A stretch of DNA of 64,000 nt. It comes from Oscarella lobularis. Lineage: Eukaryota > Porifera > Homoscleromorpha > Homosclerophorida > Oscarellidae. The stretch lies in the NCBI RefSeq assembly GCF_947507565.1, contig NC_089187.1:1922001-1986000 (forward strand), in the 5' to 3' direction. The notes below the pieces were generated by a model that worked only from the letters and a program-made list of their open reading frames with translations, was not told the DNA's origin and searched no databases. This document shows, piece after piece, positions 36,856 to 49,702 of this stretch (positions are counted from its first letter, which is position 1; each line of letters begins with the position of its first letter). The translations under genes and the position numbers were made by a program.

Positions 36856-39800
36856 TTACCCACGCCGAGATGCAGACAGAGCCGCTTTCTCCCCTTCCCT
36901 TTCTCCGGCCCTACCTGACCGCGCAACCGAACGCGATGGACGACAATTTTGAATCGTTTCGCCCAAGACGCATTCATTGAAAGCAGCGTCATTCACTTGA
37001 ATCGACAAAGTCGCCTCGATCGACTTCGATGGAATGCCGCTATCGGTCGAACGCAGCCTGATCGTGTAATTCTTTCCTGTCGAGGCGGTTAGAGAGTCCT
37101 CAGAACACAATCCTCTTTGATTTTTAGCCAAACAGCTCCACAACCACGGCGTAACCTTCAATTGATCCCCATCTACGCTGAATCCGTAACCGAGAGATTC
37201 TTCGTCTGAAAACTCGTACGAAAATGTTTGCCTCGCTGTCCGAGCGTTATCCGGATCCTGGGTGGAGAGTTTAGCAACCACGCCACCCACACTGACACTG
37301 TCAACAACATATCTATCTAAAAGAATTGAAGTCGGTGGTTCGTTCTCGTCCCGTACATTGACAACGAACGATTTGTTCACCGACATGGGCGGTGTTCCGT
37401 TGTCGGTCGACTTCAAAGAGATGGTGTGCTCAGTGCTATTTTCGTAGTCTAGATTTGCCGTCGACGAGACTATGAGTTGGTTTCCGTCAACATAGAATCG
37501 TCCTTCAGCGTCTTGAATCAAGGTGTAGCGGTACGATTGATTTATATCATCGTCGACGGTTACCAAATCGCCGACAATTACGTCGTTTCGATTTTCATAC
37601 ACGCTAGGAGTCGAGCCGCCAGAAATCACTATGTCCTAAGTAAGTGAATGGCAAATAACTAGACATGATGTCTATTAGCAGACTTCTCTATTCCTACCGT
37701 AGGCTTATCATTGACGTCCACAACGGTAACAGAGAAAGATGCCTCTTTAAATTTTTCGCCTTTATCAGTCGCTCGAATGAAAACGCTGTGGTTTTCACTT
37801 GTTTCGAAGTCGATATCTCCTGCCACGGTGACGTTCGCAATGCACACCGTTTTAGCCCCCTAGGCACGACTGAATTATACAAATTGGACTGTCGAGCTTT
37901 TCAAAAAGACTAACTTCAATTAAATTCGTCGCACGACAAGTTGATGCTTCGACACCAAATCTTCCATCGACGTTGTCAAGCGAAAACGTCAAAATTTGGC
38001 CCGCATCTTCGTCGAGACCTTCCACAATACCAATTACGGTGTTTGTTGCTGAATTCTCCTCGACTAGAGGATAATTGTCTTGGAAGCTCAGCTGTCCGCC
38101 ACGGTCTTTAAAGTATATTGCCACCGGCGGTTCGTTTACGTTCAGTACTTCGATGGTAAAAGTCCTATTCATCTACATAAATGAGAAGGTGTAATAAACG
38201 CAAATAAATAGACAAAAAACTTACCGACATTACTGGTTCTTTACTGTCTGTTACCTCCACCGTGACGGCATGAGACTTGCGAGTCTCGTAGTCAGTTCCG
38301 CGCGCTTTTAGTAAATCGCTACCATTTAGCTTGAACTGGCCTTCATCGTCGTCTAAGAGCGTGTACGAGAGAACGTCGCCTGCATCCTCGTCAGTGGCAA
38401 TAAACGATCCCACTAATGTGTTAATGGGCGCGTTCTCTTTGACTTGAAATGGGTCTATTTCGAGATTTCTTGGCTGATCGTTGACATCGGTCACGTAGAT
38501 CGTCAAATTGAACGTGCGACCCAGTCGAGGAGTACCGTCGTCTTCGGCACGAATTGAGATATTGTGCCACTTTGCCGTCTCGTAGTTGATTTTGCACCTT
38601 GCGCCACCGTACGCCAAACAGCGTTGATTAGAAACGGCAACGACGACGACGTCATCTTCGATCATGAAACGACCACTGGCACTATCAGTCAACGTAAACG
38701 TCACCACCTGACGAGTCGTTTGAGCATTGTCCGGATCGTCAGCGTGCAATTTACCGACAAGAGAACCGCTATCACTGTTCTCTTTTACTTCGTTGCCCTT
38801 TAATATCAAAGCGCTAGGCGCTTCGTTGACATCTGTCACGTGTATTGTAAAGTTTTTGTCGACGTACATAGGAGGAGATCCTGAGTCAATAGACCTGATG
38901 ACGACCGTGTGCTGTGACTCATCTTCATAGTCTAAACTGGCATCAGGAGTTGTCATTAGGGCCGTGCCGTCAATCATGAATCGGCCGTCGGCGGAGTTAA
39001 TCAATCTGTACGTGTGTTTGTCAGATCGGTCATCGTCGATCGTCACTAGACTAGCGACAAAGGCGTTCTTTCGATTTTCTTTGACCGAACCTTGAGACGC
39101 ATTAGAGAACTTGACGTCCTTGGGTCGATCATTGACGTTGCCAATAGCAACGACAAACTGACGAACAACAGATAGTTCTCCCGAGTCGTACACGCTAATG
39201 TTTATGCGCTGTAAGTGATCGTCGCTTTCGTAGTCGAGATCTCCTGAAACGATAAGCGTCGTCCAACAGACCGTGTTCACGCCCTGAAATCGTAAGAAAT
39301 GATACATCTAGACAACAAACCGCATCGCGCTCGTACCGGCACGTCAGTTTCGGAGTGGCACGTTGTCGTTCCCAAAGCAAAATGTCCGCCAGAGTCATCG
39401 TCCAAGAAAAACGTTAGTGTATCGTTGGCGTCGTAATCCTTAGCAACGACTTTTCCAATTATTGTTCCTTTGGGAGTATTTTCATCAACAATGGGCATTC
39501 CATTATTGAACGTCATTTGGCCGTATTCATCGGTGATGTTGACGTCAAATGGAGGCTCGTTCATGTCTAAAATTTCGATGTCGAAAGTCTTCGAGACCTA
39601 CGTAAAACAACACATAATAAATTTCTACATACAGTATAAGTTTCTAAAACAATTACGTTCATCCGTGGAATGCCGTTGTCCTGCGCTATTATCATGACAG
39701 AATAAGATCTCGCCGTCTCGTAATTTGCAGAGATTGCCATCTGCAGCTCATTCCCAATAATTCTGAAATGATCCCTATTCTCGTACGCTAGCTCAAAGGC

Positions 39801-42800
39801 GAGTTTCTGAAGTTTGTCTTCGTCCTTGGCTCCCACTTCTCCTACTACAGTTCCAACAGGCGCATTCTCGAACACTTCATTTCTTTTTAATGTTAGATTT
39901 CTCGGTCGATCGTTTGCATCTACCACTCGAATCTTCAACTGGAATTCGGTGGAGAGCGGCGGCGACCCGCTATCAATTGCACGAACGCGAATATACCGTT
40001 CTTCAGCTTCTTCGTGGTTCAAAAGGCAGTCGCCACCTCCCTCTGCTAAGCATCTTACGTTCGATACGGCCGTTTTTAAAGTGTTTCCGGCCAACATAAA
40101 TCGACCGCTGTTCGAGTTCAAAAGTTCATACGTATACGTCTGCGAAAAGTCGGAATCCACTGACGACAAATTTCCTATCACCGTATTTATGGGACTGTTT
40201 TCAATGACAGTATTTCTGTCTATTATCACAGCCGATGGAGCCTCGTTTAAGTTCGAAACTTCAATGACGAACGTCTCGGAGAACGAAAGCGGCGGCGAAC
40301 CACTGTCCGTCGACGTCACAACGACAGCGTGACTATCAGTATGTTCATAGTCGAGATTTGCCGACGAGGACACTTTCAGTTTGTTGCCTTCGATAACGAA
40401 CCGACCACCGGCGTCATCGGCTAACGTGTACGTATACGACTGCGATTTGTCCTCGTCGATAGTCGTTATATCGCCAACATCGGCATTGTTTTGATTTTCA
40501 AAGACAGTTGAAGAAGAAAGTCGAATACCCTAAAAGAGATATAAATATTTCCATAATTGAAGACGTGTGATACGTACCGTAGGTTTCTCGTTGACGTCTA
40601 TAATTCTAATGAAAAACCGTTGACTTTTAGAGAGCCCACCTGCATCAGTGGCACGAACGGTGATACTGTGATTGAAATTGTTTTCGTAGTTGAACGACTT
40701 TCTCGTTATGATCTTTGCGCTGCACACCGTCCTAACACCCTATTTCTCAAAGAACTAAATTCTTGAACAACGCCGTTTGTTAGCGACTTACAGGAGCGGA
40801 CACGTTTGAGCTACACATCGCCGTCGCGTTAACTATTCCAAATTGTCGTTTATTGCCGTCGTCGAGGGAAAACGTCAGCAACTGCTTTGCATCCGCGTCG
40901 AGACCCAGTAGCGTGCCAATCACTGTACCGTTCGCAGAATTCTCTTCCACTTGGGGTTCGTCGTCGACGAAGTTCAGCTGCCCGTCTTCGTCGGTAAAAA
41001 TGATTTCAACAGGAGCGTCGTTCGCGTCTAGTACTTCAATTACAAAAGATTTCACCATCTACATAAAAGAGAGGTATAGACAGTGTCACAAAAGGTACTA
41101 CTACTTCTTATAGATTTTTACCGATTTTGACGGCTTCCCGTTATCAGTTACAAAAACTGTGATATTGTGTGACTTCTTCGTCTCGTAGTCAGTCGACTTC
41201 GCTTTCAAAAGCTTATTGCCACGTACTTCAAATCTGCCGCTGTCGTCTTGCAATAACTCATACGAGAGAACATCACCGACGTCTTCGTCGGAAGCGCTGA
41301 ACAGTCCCACCAACGTACCAGCGGGCTTGTCTTCGGCGACTTGAAATCTGTCAATCGTAAGACTTCGCGGTTGATCGTTTGCATCAGTGACGTAGATCGT
41401 CAGTACAAAATCGCGGTGACGCACAGGGTTTCCATCATCGGTTACAGCGACGGTGATATTGTGCCACCGCGCCGATTCGTAGTTGATTTGGCACTCCTGT
41501 GCGCCGTACGCCAAGCAACGCACATTTGACGTCGCTACCTTTACAACACCATCGTCGATAGCGAAGCGACCCCCCGCACTATCGACCAAAGTAAACTTCA
41601 AAGTCTGGCGATCGGTTATCGCGTTGTCCGGATCGACCGCTGATAAGTTTCCAACGTTGTCCGGATCGACCGCCGATAAGGTTCCAACATGAGTTCCTAA
41701 AGGACTGTTCTCTTCCACTTCATTGCCTTTCAACGATAGAGCACTTGGCTCTTCGTTCACATCTATCACTTGTATTGTGAATTGTTTACTATTAGCCAGT
41801 GAAGGCGATCCGGAATCATTTGATCGTATACTAATTACGTATTCGGATCGTTGTTCGTAATTGAAATTGGCGTCAGCTGCTGTTAGAAGGTTGTCACCAA
41901 TAATCACAAACCGGCCACCTGCGGATTTCGTTAAGGAATACGTGTGGTTGTCGCCGACATCGTCGTCAATGGTCGTCAGACTGCCTAACAATGCGCTGTT
42001 TTGGTTTTCTTTGATTGATGTCTCAGACAGCAGAATGTCCTCGGGATTGTCGTTAACATTGACAACTGCAATAGTAAACTCAGACGTGATGGCTTCGCCT
42101 TTAGAGTCGGTGGAACGAATTTCGATGCGATGACTAGAACTCTCTTCGTAGTTGAGCGACTCTGCGACAACTAGTGAGGTCCAGCACGTTACCTGTAAAA
42201 CTCCTTTGAAATATAAATCGTTTCTTGGCTATCATCAACTTACCAAGCTGTCTGTCCTGCATGTTACATTTCCAAGTGAGAATCTTCCTTCTGCGTCATC
42301 ATTCAAGTGAAACACCAACGAATCGCCGACGTCTGGATCCGAGCTTACAACTGTGCCTACCACAGTGCCAATACGAGTGTTTTCATCGACTCGAGGCTTG
42401 TCTCGAATGAAAGAGAGCTGTCCATTTGTGTCAGTCACGTTGATAAAAGCTGGCTGTTCATTAGCGTCGAGAACTTCAACAAGGAACGTTGTGGAAATCT
42501 AGTAAAAACCCTGAGTCTTATAGGCGTGAAAGCGTCTATCTGTTAGATTTACCGATAGAGGAGGTGAGCCACTGTCTCTAGCCACAACAGTCACTCTGTA
42601 AACTTCAGAAATTTCGTAATCGAGTGCCTTCGCGATTTGCAGCTGATTTTCCACTATTCTAAACGTGCCATTGGCAGAGTTGGCCAATGAAAACGTTATA
42701 CTGTCTCCATCTTCATCGTCAGCAGATAGAAGTCCAACGCTGGTGCCAACTACGCTGTTTTCCCACACTTCGTTGTTTGAAAGATCAAGGTTCCTTGGTT

Positions 42801-45800
42801 TGTCATTCTCGTCGGTCACAGTGATGTTAAATGTAACTCTGACAGATAACGCCGAGGAACCACTATCGGTTGCTTGCACGTCAACGTCGTACACGTTTTG
42901 TCCTTCGTAATTCAAAAGGCACGCTTTTCCTCCGAGAGCCAAGCACGGCACGTTCGACGCAGCTACCTTGAGGACGTTATTATCTAGCCTGAATCGGCCT
43001 CCGGCATTTTCCATAAGCGAGTAAGAGAACGTCTGGAGAGGAGGTCTGGTATTATCCGGATCGACTACAGACATGGTCCCTATAGTTGTTCCTATGCCGC
43101 TATTTTCAGGAACACGATTGGCACTCAGTCTCACCGCTGTAGGTCTTTCATTGACGTCCAACACGTTAATAACAAAAGTCTTACTGATTGACATGGATGG
43201 CGAACCATTGTCGGTTGTCTTTATAGAAATAGTGTAGTGTGAGGCCGTCTCGTAGTCCAAATTGGCTGACGGTGATGCGCGAATTTCACTACCGACTTTG
43301 ACAAATCGACCACCTGCTCCGTTTTCCAGCATATAACTGTGAGTCTGAGATGAATCTTCGTCGAAAGTGGTAAGACGTCCGACAAGTGCACCGTTCATAT
43401 TTTCTGAAATTTCAGAGGATGAAAGGGCGATGTCCTAGAAAAGCGGTAACAAAGTCGTTTAAAGGATGAAAACGACCTCTGCTTTCTTGCCTCTGGTTTG
43501 TCATTTGCATCAACGACGGTGATAGTAAAGCGGACAGCTTTGTGAAGTCCACTGACGTCAGTAGCGCGCACAGTAACGGCGTGCCGATCTTGCTCTTCGT
43601 AATTAAGCGAGCCCGCAACAATGACATTTGCGGAGCAGACAGTAAAACCTCCCTGTCAAAGTTCGAGATCAGAAATGTTCTGGAGAAGACAAAAAAAACT
43701 TACCGAGACCGTACACTTGCTGGAAGTTGACAATTGAAAAAGACCGTTGGCATCTTCATCCAAGGAAAGAGTCAAAGCACCCGTCTCCTGATCGCGAGCT
43801 ATTACTCTTCCGATGACAGTATTAAGCGCACTATTCTCGCTGACGCGCGGGGAATTGTCTTGAAAAGTAAGCTGACCCCCGGTGTCGCTGAAACGAATAG
43901 AAACGGGTGGCTCTTTCTCATCTAACACCTCGATTGTAATTCTCCGAGAGAACTGCAATCATAGAAAATTCCAAAATTAGGATCTCAATTTTAGACAATC
44001 TTACCGACAGTGGTGGCGATCCGTTGTCGGTCACTGAGACGTTGACAAAATGTGCTGTTTTCGTTTCATAGTCTGTCGACTTGGCCTTGAGCAATTGGGC
44101 TCCTTTCAAACTAAATCGCCCGCCATCGTTATCAGTCAGCCGATAAGAAAGAACCTGCCCCACGTCCTCATCCGTTGCGGTCAAACTTCCAATCGCCGTG
44201 CCAATGGAAGCTTTCTCTTTCACTTGGAACTTGCTTATCGAAAGATCTCGAGGTCGATCGTTCACGTTCCTCAAATAGATTGTGATAGCTGTGTCGCGTC
44301 GTTCAGGTGGACTCCCGTTATCTGTAGCGCGTACGACAATACGATGCGACGACGTCGCCGCTTCGTAGTTCAGCAGACACGCCGATCCTCCAATAGCAAG
44401 GCAGCGCGTATTGGAGACGGCCACTTGTAGAGTGTTTCCGACAATCCTAAACCGACCTCCGGCACTGTTAATAAGCGCGTACGTCACCCGTTGCCGTGTC
44501 TGCTTCTGATTGTCCGGATCGCTGGCGGAGAGTAGTCCGACTGTCGTGCCTTGAGCACTGTTCTCCGCCACTCGGTTTGCTGTTATCGTGACGAATCCAG
44601 GACTCTCGTTTACGTCGTTGACATAAAGCCAAAAGCTCTTGCTATAGGAGAGTTTTCCAGAGTCAGTTGATTGTACGGTGATGAAATATGATCGCCCAAT
44701 TTCGTAGTTCAAGTTCGCATTCGCTGCCGTTTTGAGCGTCGTGCCGCCAAGAACAAATTTTCCACCCGCCGAATTTAGCAACTTGTACGTAAAAGTGTCC
44801 CCGGCATCTTCGTCGATCGTCCGAAAAGTGCCGACAATCGCGTTGTTTTGGTTTTCTCTGACGTATCGGCTAGACAGGATGATGTCTCGTGGAGGATCAT
44901 TCACGTTCCTGATTTCAATCAAGCGATCTTCACGTTTGATAAGGTCCCCGCCATCCGCGAGTCGCACTGAGATAGTGCGACGCGGGGCGACTTCGTAGTT
45001 GAGGTCGCCATTGACGATCACTGGCACCGAGCACCGACTCTTCCAATTCTAAAATGAAAAAAAAACATCCTTCTTAGTTGTTTCAAATAAAAAGAGCGAT
45101 AATCTTACGCCAAAAGAGCCTGATGTACACACAGCCGCGCTCGAATTCAAAGCAAATCGACCACCGGACGTACCATCGAGGCTAAAAGCGAGCTTATCGC
45201 CAGCGTCCGGATCGTAGCCCATTAACGTTCCAACAACCGTATTCCTGGGAGAGAGCTCATTCACTGTAGGATTATCGCTTCTAAAAGACTGCTGTCCACC
45301 CATGGACGAAAACGTAACGTCTCCTGGCGGCTCGTTTACGTTCGAAATGTAGATGCGAAACGAGGTGGATGTATTCAGTGACGGGCTTCCACTGTCTCTC
45401 ACGAGAACGCTAATCAAGTGACTGGTTGCTGATTCATAGTCAATTCCACTTCTCGTAGCGAGCACCACTTTATTGCCGCTACTTATAGAAAATCGGCCAC
45501 TGGCATTGTTGGTTAGCGAGTACGTCAGCGATTGCATGGAATCTTCGTCAGACGCCGTTAGTGTGCCTATGACGGTACCGATTGTCGCATTTTCTTTAAG
45601 GGTGCTTCCGGAAAGCCGAAGGTTTCTCGGACGATCGTTCACGTTTCGCAAATAGACACTCAAATATTGGTCAACGTATTTCGACGGAGTACCGCTGTCG
45701 CGGCTGCGAACTCTGATCGAATGAGAGAGACTCGCTTCGTAATTTAACGAGCAGGAACTGCCACCGTAAGAGAGACACCGACTGTTTGACATCGCAACCT

Positions 45801-47107
45801 GAAGCTGAGTTCCTTGAATTCGAAATCGGCCCCCGGCACTGCTCAGCAGTGTAAGACTGTGAGATTGTCCCGCGTCGGGATCGCGAGTCGTGAGGCTGCC
45901 GACTACAGTTCCATAGGCGCTATTCTCATTTACGTACCGATTTGAGAGCTACAAGCATGCAGGTAATCTCATGTGGTTTACTTTGTGCTGTGAGACGTAC
46001 CGATACTCCAGTTGGAGATTCGTTTACGTTCAAAATGGATATAGTAAAAGATTGGTCCTTATAGTAGCCTTTAGTTTCCGTGCCGCGAACCGTGATAGTA
46101 AACCTGCAAGAATCGCAAACGAGCACTCAAAAATAGGAAAACAAGAAAAAACCGTTAACCGACTTGTTTGGGTAGGATTCGTAGTTCGGCCTAAAGTCAA
46201 GAAGAACTCGATTTCCGGATAATTTGAATTTACCCGCGGCGCTATTCACAAGCCGATACGAGACTGATCCGCAGTCTGGATCGCTAGACGAAAGCGACCC
46301 AACGGTATCGCCTACGCTTGCGTTCTCTGCCACTGAATAGCTGGACATACTAATCTGCAAAGAACACCGTTTCAAAATGCATTAGGCAGCGACCAGTGTC
46401 GTACTGTAAGCGAGCACGTGTTTCTACACCAAGTGGTGCTGCGCGACGACGACCAGGAACCGGACGAATAGCAGGTGATCGAAGAGCTGCCACTTGCGCG
46501 AGTGTAACCGCTCGGACACGAGACGTAGCACGTTTTACCGTAAGTTGTGCCGGAACTGCACGAGAAGGACGGGTACTTGCACGTTGAACCGTACGTCGCC
46601 CACGAGGGACAGTAACTCGCCGAAGGCGACCCACAGTTGCGAGGCGAGCAATCCTTTTTGTTCCAGCTCAGTAGGTAGCCAGTTCTGCACCAGCAACTAC
46701 CAGAGGACGAATAGCAGTTGTGAGCACAGCCATCACTGCAGCTTCTACTAGCCTAAACAATAGCAATGCAATCCGAAAAATTCTAACAAACCGTGTACCA
46801 ACCGATGTAGAAGGACAAGACCAGCCGCCGCATCTCGCTGACCTCGAGACGGAACGATAGCGCCACTGTGTGCCCACACCGCATTTTTTAGAACAGGAGC
46901 GCCACGAACCCCAAGAATTGACCTGATCAAAAAAGTAAAAAGATATGAGAAATCACGTAAGCCAGCGAGGAGAACGCGCATTCCTACCTGACAATTTACT
47001 CTGTAGCACGGAGGTGGCGCTCGTCGTCGTCGACGACTCCACCAACCCCCCTCAGTGTTTAACACGAGCAGAAAACCGAGCACAAGTGAACATAGAACAG
47101 CTCTCAT
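36856..47107 (-). CDS. Large secreted TSP1-EGF-sushi-cadherin repeat protein
   Basis: The gene starts at ATG 47107 with a signal peptide (MRAVLCSLVLGFLLVLNTEG). Twenty exons were traced: 47107-46988, 46922-46803 (TSP1, WGSWRSCSKKCGVG), 46752-46405 (EGF-like plus sushi, CYVSCPSGYT), 46354-46160, 46103-46001, 45948-45109, 45048-44005, 43952-43704, 43652-43491, 43434-42553, 42498-42244, 42192-41122, 41058-40792, 40739-40578, 40529-39657, 39597-39337, 39283-38225, 38172-37915, 37859-37698 and 37635-36856. They encode about 3070 aa. About 26 cadherin repeats carry 'VxENxxxGT.VG', 'DxD', 'DYE' and 'DVNDxP' calcium-site motifs. They fall in units of four; the second repeat of each unit has an inserted 'RCLA.GG..C.LNYE' Cys pair. 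Nearly all introns are phase 0. The exon 4/5 junction is off by one base. No transmembrane or catenin-binding tail was found. The sequence after 'SIQVNDAAF' loses cadherin character, so the C-terminus is uncertain. Confidence 0.82.
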
Positions 47108-48174
47108 GTTCTCGTCTTCTCGATGCGAACTCAAATAGGTCTTGGAACCAAATCCACTCAAATACATACGCCCAGCGAACGGCTAACGCTAACTTAGATA
47201 AAGTTCAGACAATCTTTCAGATTGTTGTATCTGTATCTAGATACCTTTGAAAGATTGTTGTATCAACGCACCTTTGAAAGATGCCCTCGAGATCTCTTTC
47301 ATCATTCTAGCGATGAACCACTGCGAATAGAAACTAGCGAGGAGCTGCAGCATTGAGGGCATCGAATGCGATCGCAACTCGACAAGGAGTTGAAAGAAGA
47401 ACTGACAGTCTTCTGTTACGTTAAAATCTTTTCCTTCTCGACGGTCATCGGTCATCGTTGTGTCTACTTTAGATATACTGCTCTTATAGAATCAGAATCA
47501 GCGTATTTATAACAAAGTATAGGTGCTACAACAAACCGGTTCTATTAACTGAAATTGTCTGCTATCGCCTTTAGCATCATAGTTCTGAAACGGTCACAAT
47601 CATTAGTCATCAGGGACAATGACGAAATGCCCCTCCCCCGCCTTTTTCTTCATATATAGTGGGGCGATGCCAGCACAAACTTTCATTGAATTCTCGCTGT
47701 CCACTGGCAGAACTTCTGGGTTCTGAAATTTCATCTAGAAAAGGTACTCAAATCAGTATATGCCAGCTAGAGAAGCAGGGAGGGTCTGGGAGGCGCAAAC
47801 GGTAGCTTGGCCCCAAACAGCTTCTCAATAAAAGAGTGATTTAGCGAACATTACCGTAGCGGATTCTACATATTTCGAAGCGATTTTCTTTCTAAAAGCG
47901 CAATACAAGCCTAGACGAACCGTGATCAGAACCGATCCAACCGCAGGGATCCGAACCGACCTTAGCCCACTTCCGCGCGCGTGATCCAATTACGATCCGA
48001 ACCGAACCGCACCGAACTAACCGTACGCCAACGATTACGTAGGCAAACAACTGCCATTATCTAAGCGCCGAGCGAGCAAGTGGCATTTGGACCACTAGCT
48101 AGGCTAGAACAACTTCAACCTCACTTTCTTCCTAGAGACAACCTTTGCGAACGTGTACTACGTAAAACGAAGCC
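47108..48174. other. Divergent intergenic region between cadherin and Ig genes
   Basis: This region holds the presumed promoters of both neighbours. An inverted repeat (acaatctttca at 47209-47219, tgaaagattgt at 47248-47258) and a direct repeat of 'cctttgaaagat' (47244, 47271) lie 100-170 bp upstream of the cadherin ATG. A TATA-like 'catatatagtggg' near 47650 could serve a plus-strand transcript. Short iterations of 'ccgaac' occur at 47930-48020. No gene is supported. Confidence 0.4.
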
Positions 48175-49260
48175 ATGACGTTGCGCTTCGATCTGTTGTG
48201 GATAATCGCAGTTTTCCTGCTGCCATCGTCATTTCAGGGTAGGTGCAAACGTGCGAGAACCTCATTATTTTAATTAATACGCTCGTCCAGAACGCCTTCA
48301 ACCGATCGTAAAATCCTCTACGCCCAGCCAATATAACAGCACTACTCAACAGATTTCTACCGAATTACAATGCACCTATCCGGCAGATTATCAATGCCCC
48401 ATGCACTGGGTCACTGATAGAAAGAAGATAAGTTCTAGCAAAGGCGTCTTCAATATCAGACCCGGTTCACACTGCGAGTCAAACCTAACGGTGTTCACGT
48501 TCGCCGCGCAAAACGCTTTCTACCAATGTGCGGTGACCACGCCAGATGGAATCACCGTGTACAGTGAACCGATAAAGCCTCAAATTCAAAGTAAGTAAAC
48601 ATCGCACAAAACACTTCAACACGATTACAAAGCTGATGTCTCTATAGTCCCGCTAAGAGCTGACGCCAAGACCGTTACAGTCCATGACGTCACACAAAAC
48701 GCCACGGTCAAATTGTCGTGCCCATCCAAAACGAATATTACATCACTAGAAAATCTCCCCATCCCAAACAAAAAGATACGTGTCCAATGGTACAAAGACA
48801 CGTCGCCGCTACCAGCGAACTTGCAGAAGTACCATCACACGCATGGAATGCATCTGATCATCAAGAACTTTTCGGCCAACGATTTGGGAGTGTACAAGTG
48901 CTTTCTATTAGGGTACGGAATTCTACGCCCGGCCCAGAAACAGTCGTCTGTGACGGTCGTTCTGGGCAGTAGCATAGTGCAACATTCACCTGGTATGACA
49001 CTCGCTAGCAAGCAGAACTCAAACACTATAGCTGACTGCTTTATGTAGGAAAAGCAAAGATTGCCCTCGCAGCGGGACCAACGGCGGGGACTGCTGCCGT
49101 CATTTTTATCGTCATCATCGTTTTGGTGTATGCGAGCAAGAAGAAGAAGCGTGGCAGCGCTAAATTGCCCGTGGAAGAAACCATGAGGCCGTCATCGCGC
49201 GAGAATCAATGGCATCACGACCTCAAAGTTCACCCTACAAGCATAACAACGGCTGTCTAA
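48175..49260 (+). CDS. Type I membrane protein with two Ig-like domains
   Basis: Four exons (48175-48238, 48291-48590, 48648-48992, 49049-49260) with three phase-1 introns give 306 aa. Phase-1 borders around each Ig-like exon are the usual arrangement of Ig-superfamily genes. Exon 1 is a signal peptide (MTLRFDLLWIIAVFLLPSS). Exon 2 is an Ig-like domain with B-strand Cys (ELQCTYP), Trp (MHWVTD) and F-strand Cys (AFYQCAVT). Exon 3 is a second Ig domain (VKLSCPS, VQWYKD, DLGVYKCFLLG). Exon 4 holds the membrane helix (GTAAVIFIVIIVLVYA), a KKKKR stop-transfer stretch and a cytoplasmic tail of about 40 residues with no clear ITIM or ITAM. It is probably a cell-surface recognition or adhesion receptor; the ligand is unknown. 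Potential N-glycosylation sites are present in both domains. Confidence 0.85.
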
Positions 49261-49308
49261 AGAACGTACTGTAGCTAGAACGTACTGTAGCTAGAACGTA
49301 CTGTAGCT
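49261..49308 (+). repeat. Three perfect tandem copies of a 16-bp unit in the 3' UTR
   Basis: The unit agaacgtactgtagct occurs three times with no mismatch, starting on the first base after the TAA stop of the Ig gene. It is probably 3' UTR sequence. It could be a simple minisatellite or a repeated binding site. Confidence 0.85.
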
Positions 49309-49702
49309 AGATAGCCCTCTGTCTCTGAGTCTAACCGTCTCATACTCAAAGCATGTAATTAATCGATTCGACGGCGACGCTGTCGTGCTGAGACCCCGGC
49401 GAAACTTTAGAAAGGCAGCTTTGGCTACTATAATTCACCCCATACCTTCCTATTCGAGTCTATCGCTGCTTGAGACAACTCGAGGCGGAACGAACTTGAA
49501 TCCGGCGTTATTCGATCGTTCTTGAAGTTCGAAGTTTGTTAGACAGTAGCTCTAGTACGTAGCCTGCTCGCGAGAGCCGCCGTTGAATCGACTTCGAGAA
49601 CGAGCAGCCATCTTTTGTTAATTCAAAATATCACGTGACTGCGACGCTATCTATTTTTCGATGTGAAAACGACAACAAGTTTCTCAGCAGATCTTAGTTT
49701 TT
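49309..49702. other. Convergent intergenic spacer
   Basis: The 3' flanks of the Ig gene (plus) and the lectin gene (minus) meet here. I see no coding signal, RNA gene or clear poly(A) motif. Confidence 0.4.

Noticed and set aside
47209-47258. Inverted repeat considered as a possible microRNA precursor
   Set aside because: Only 11 paired bases with a 28-nt loop; too weak to support an RNA gene.
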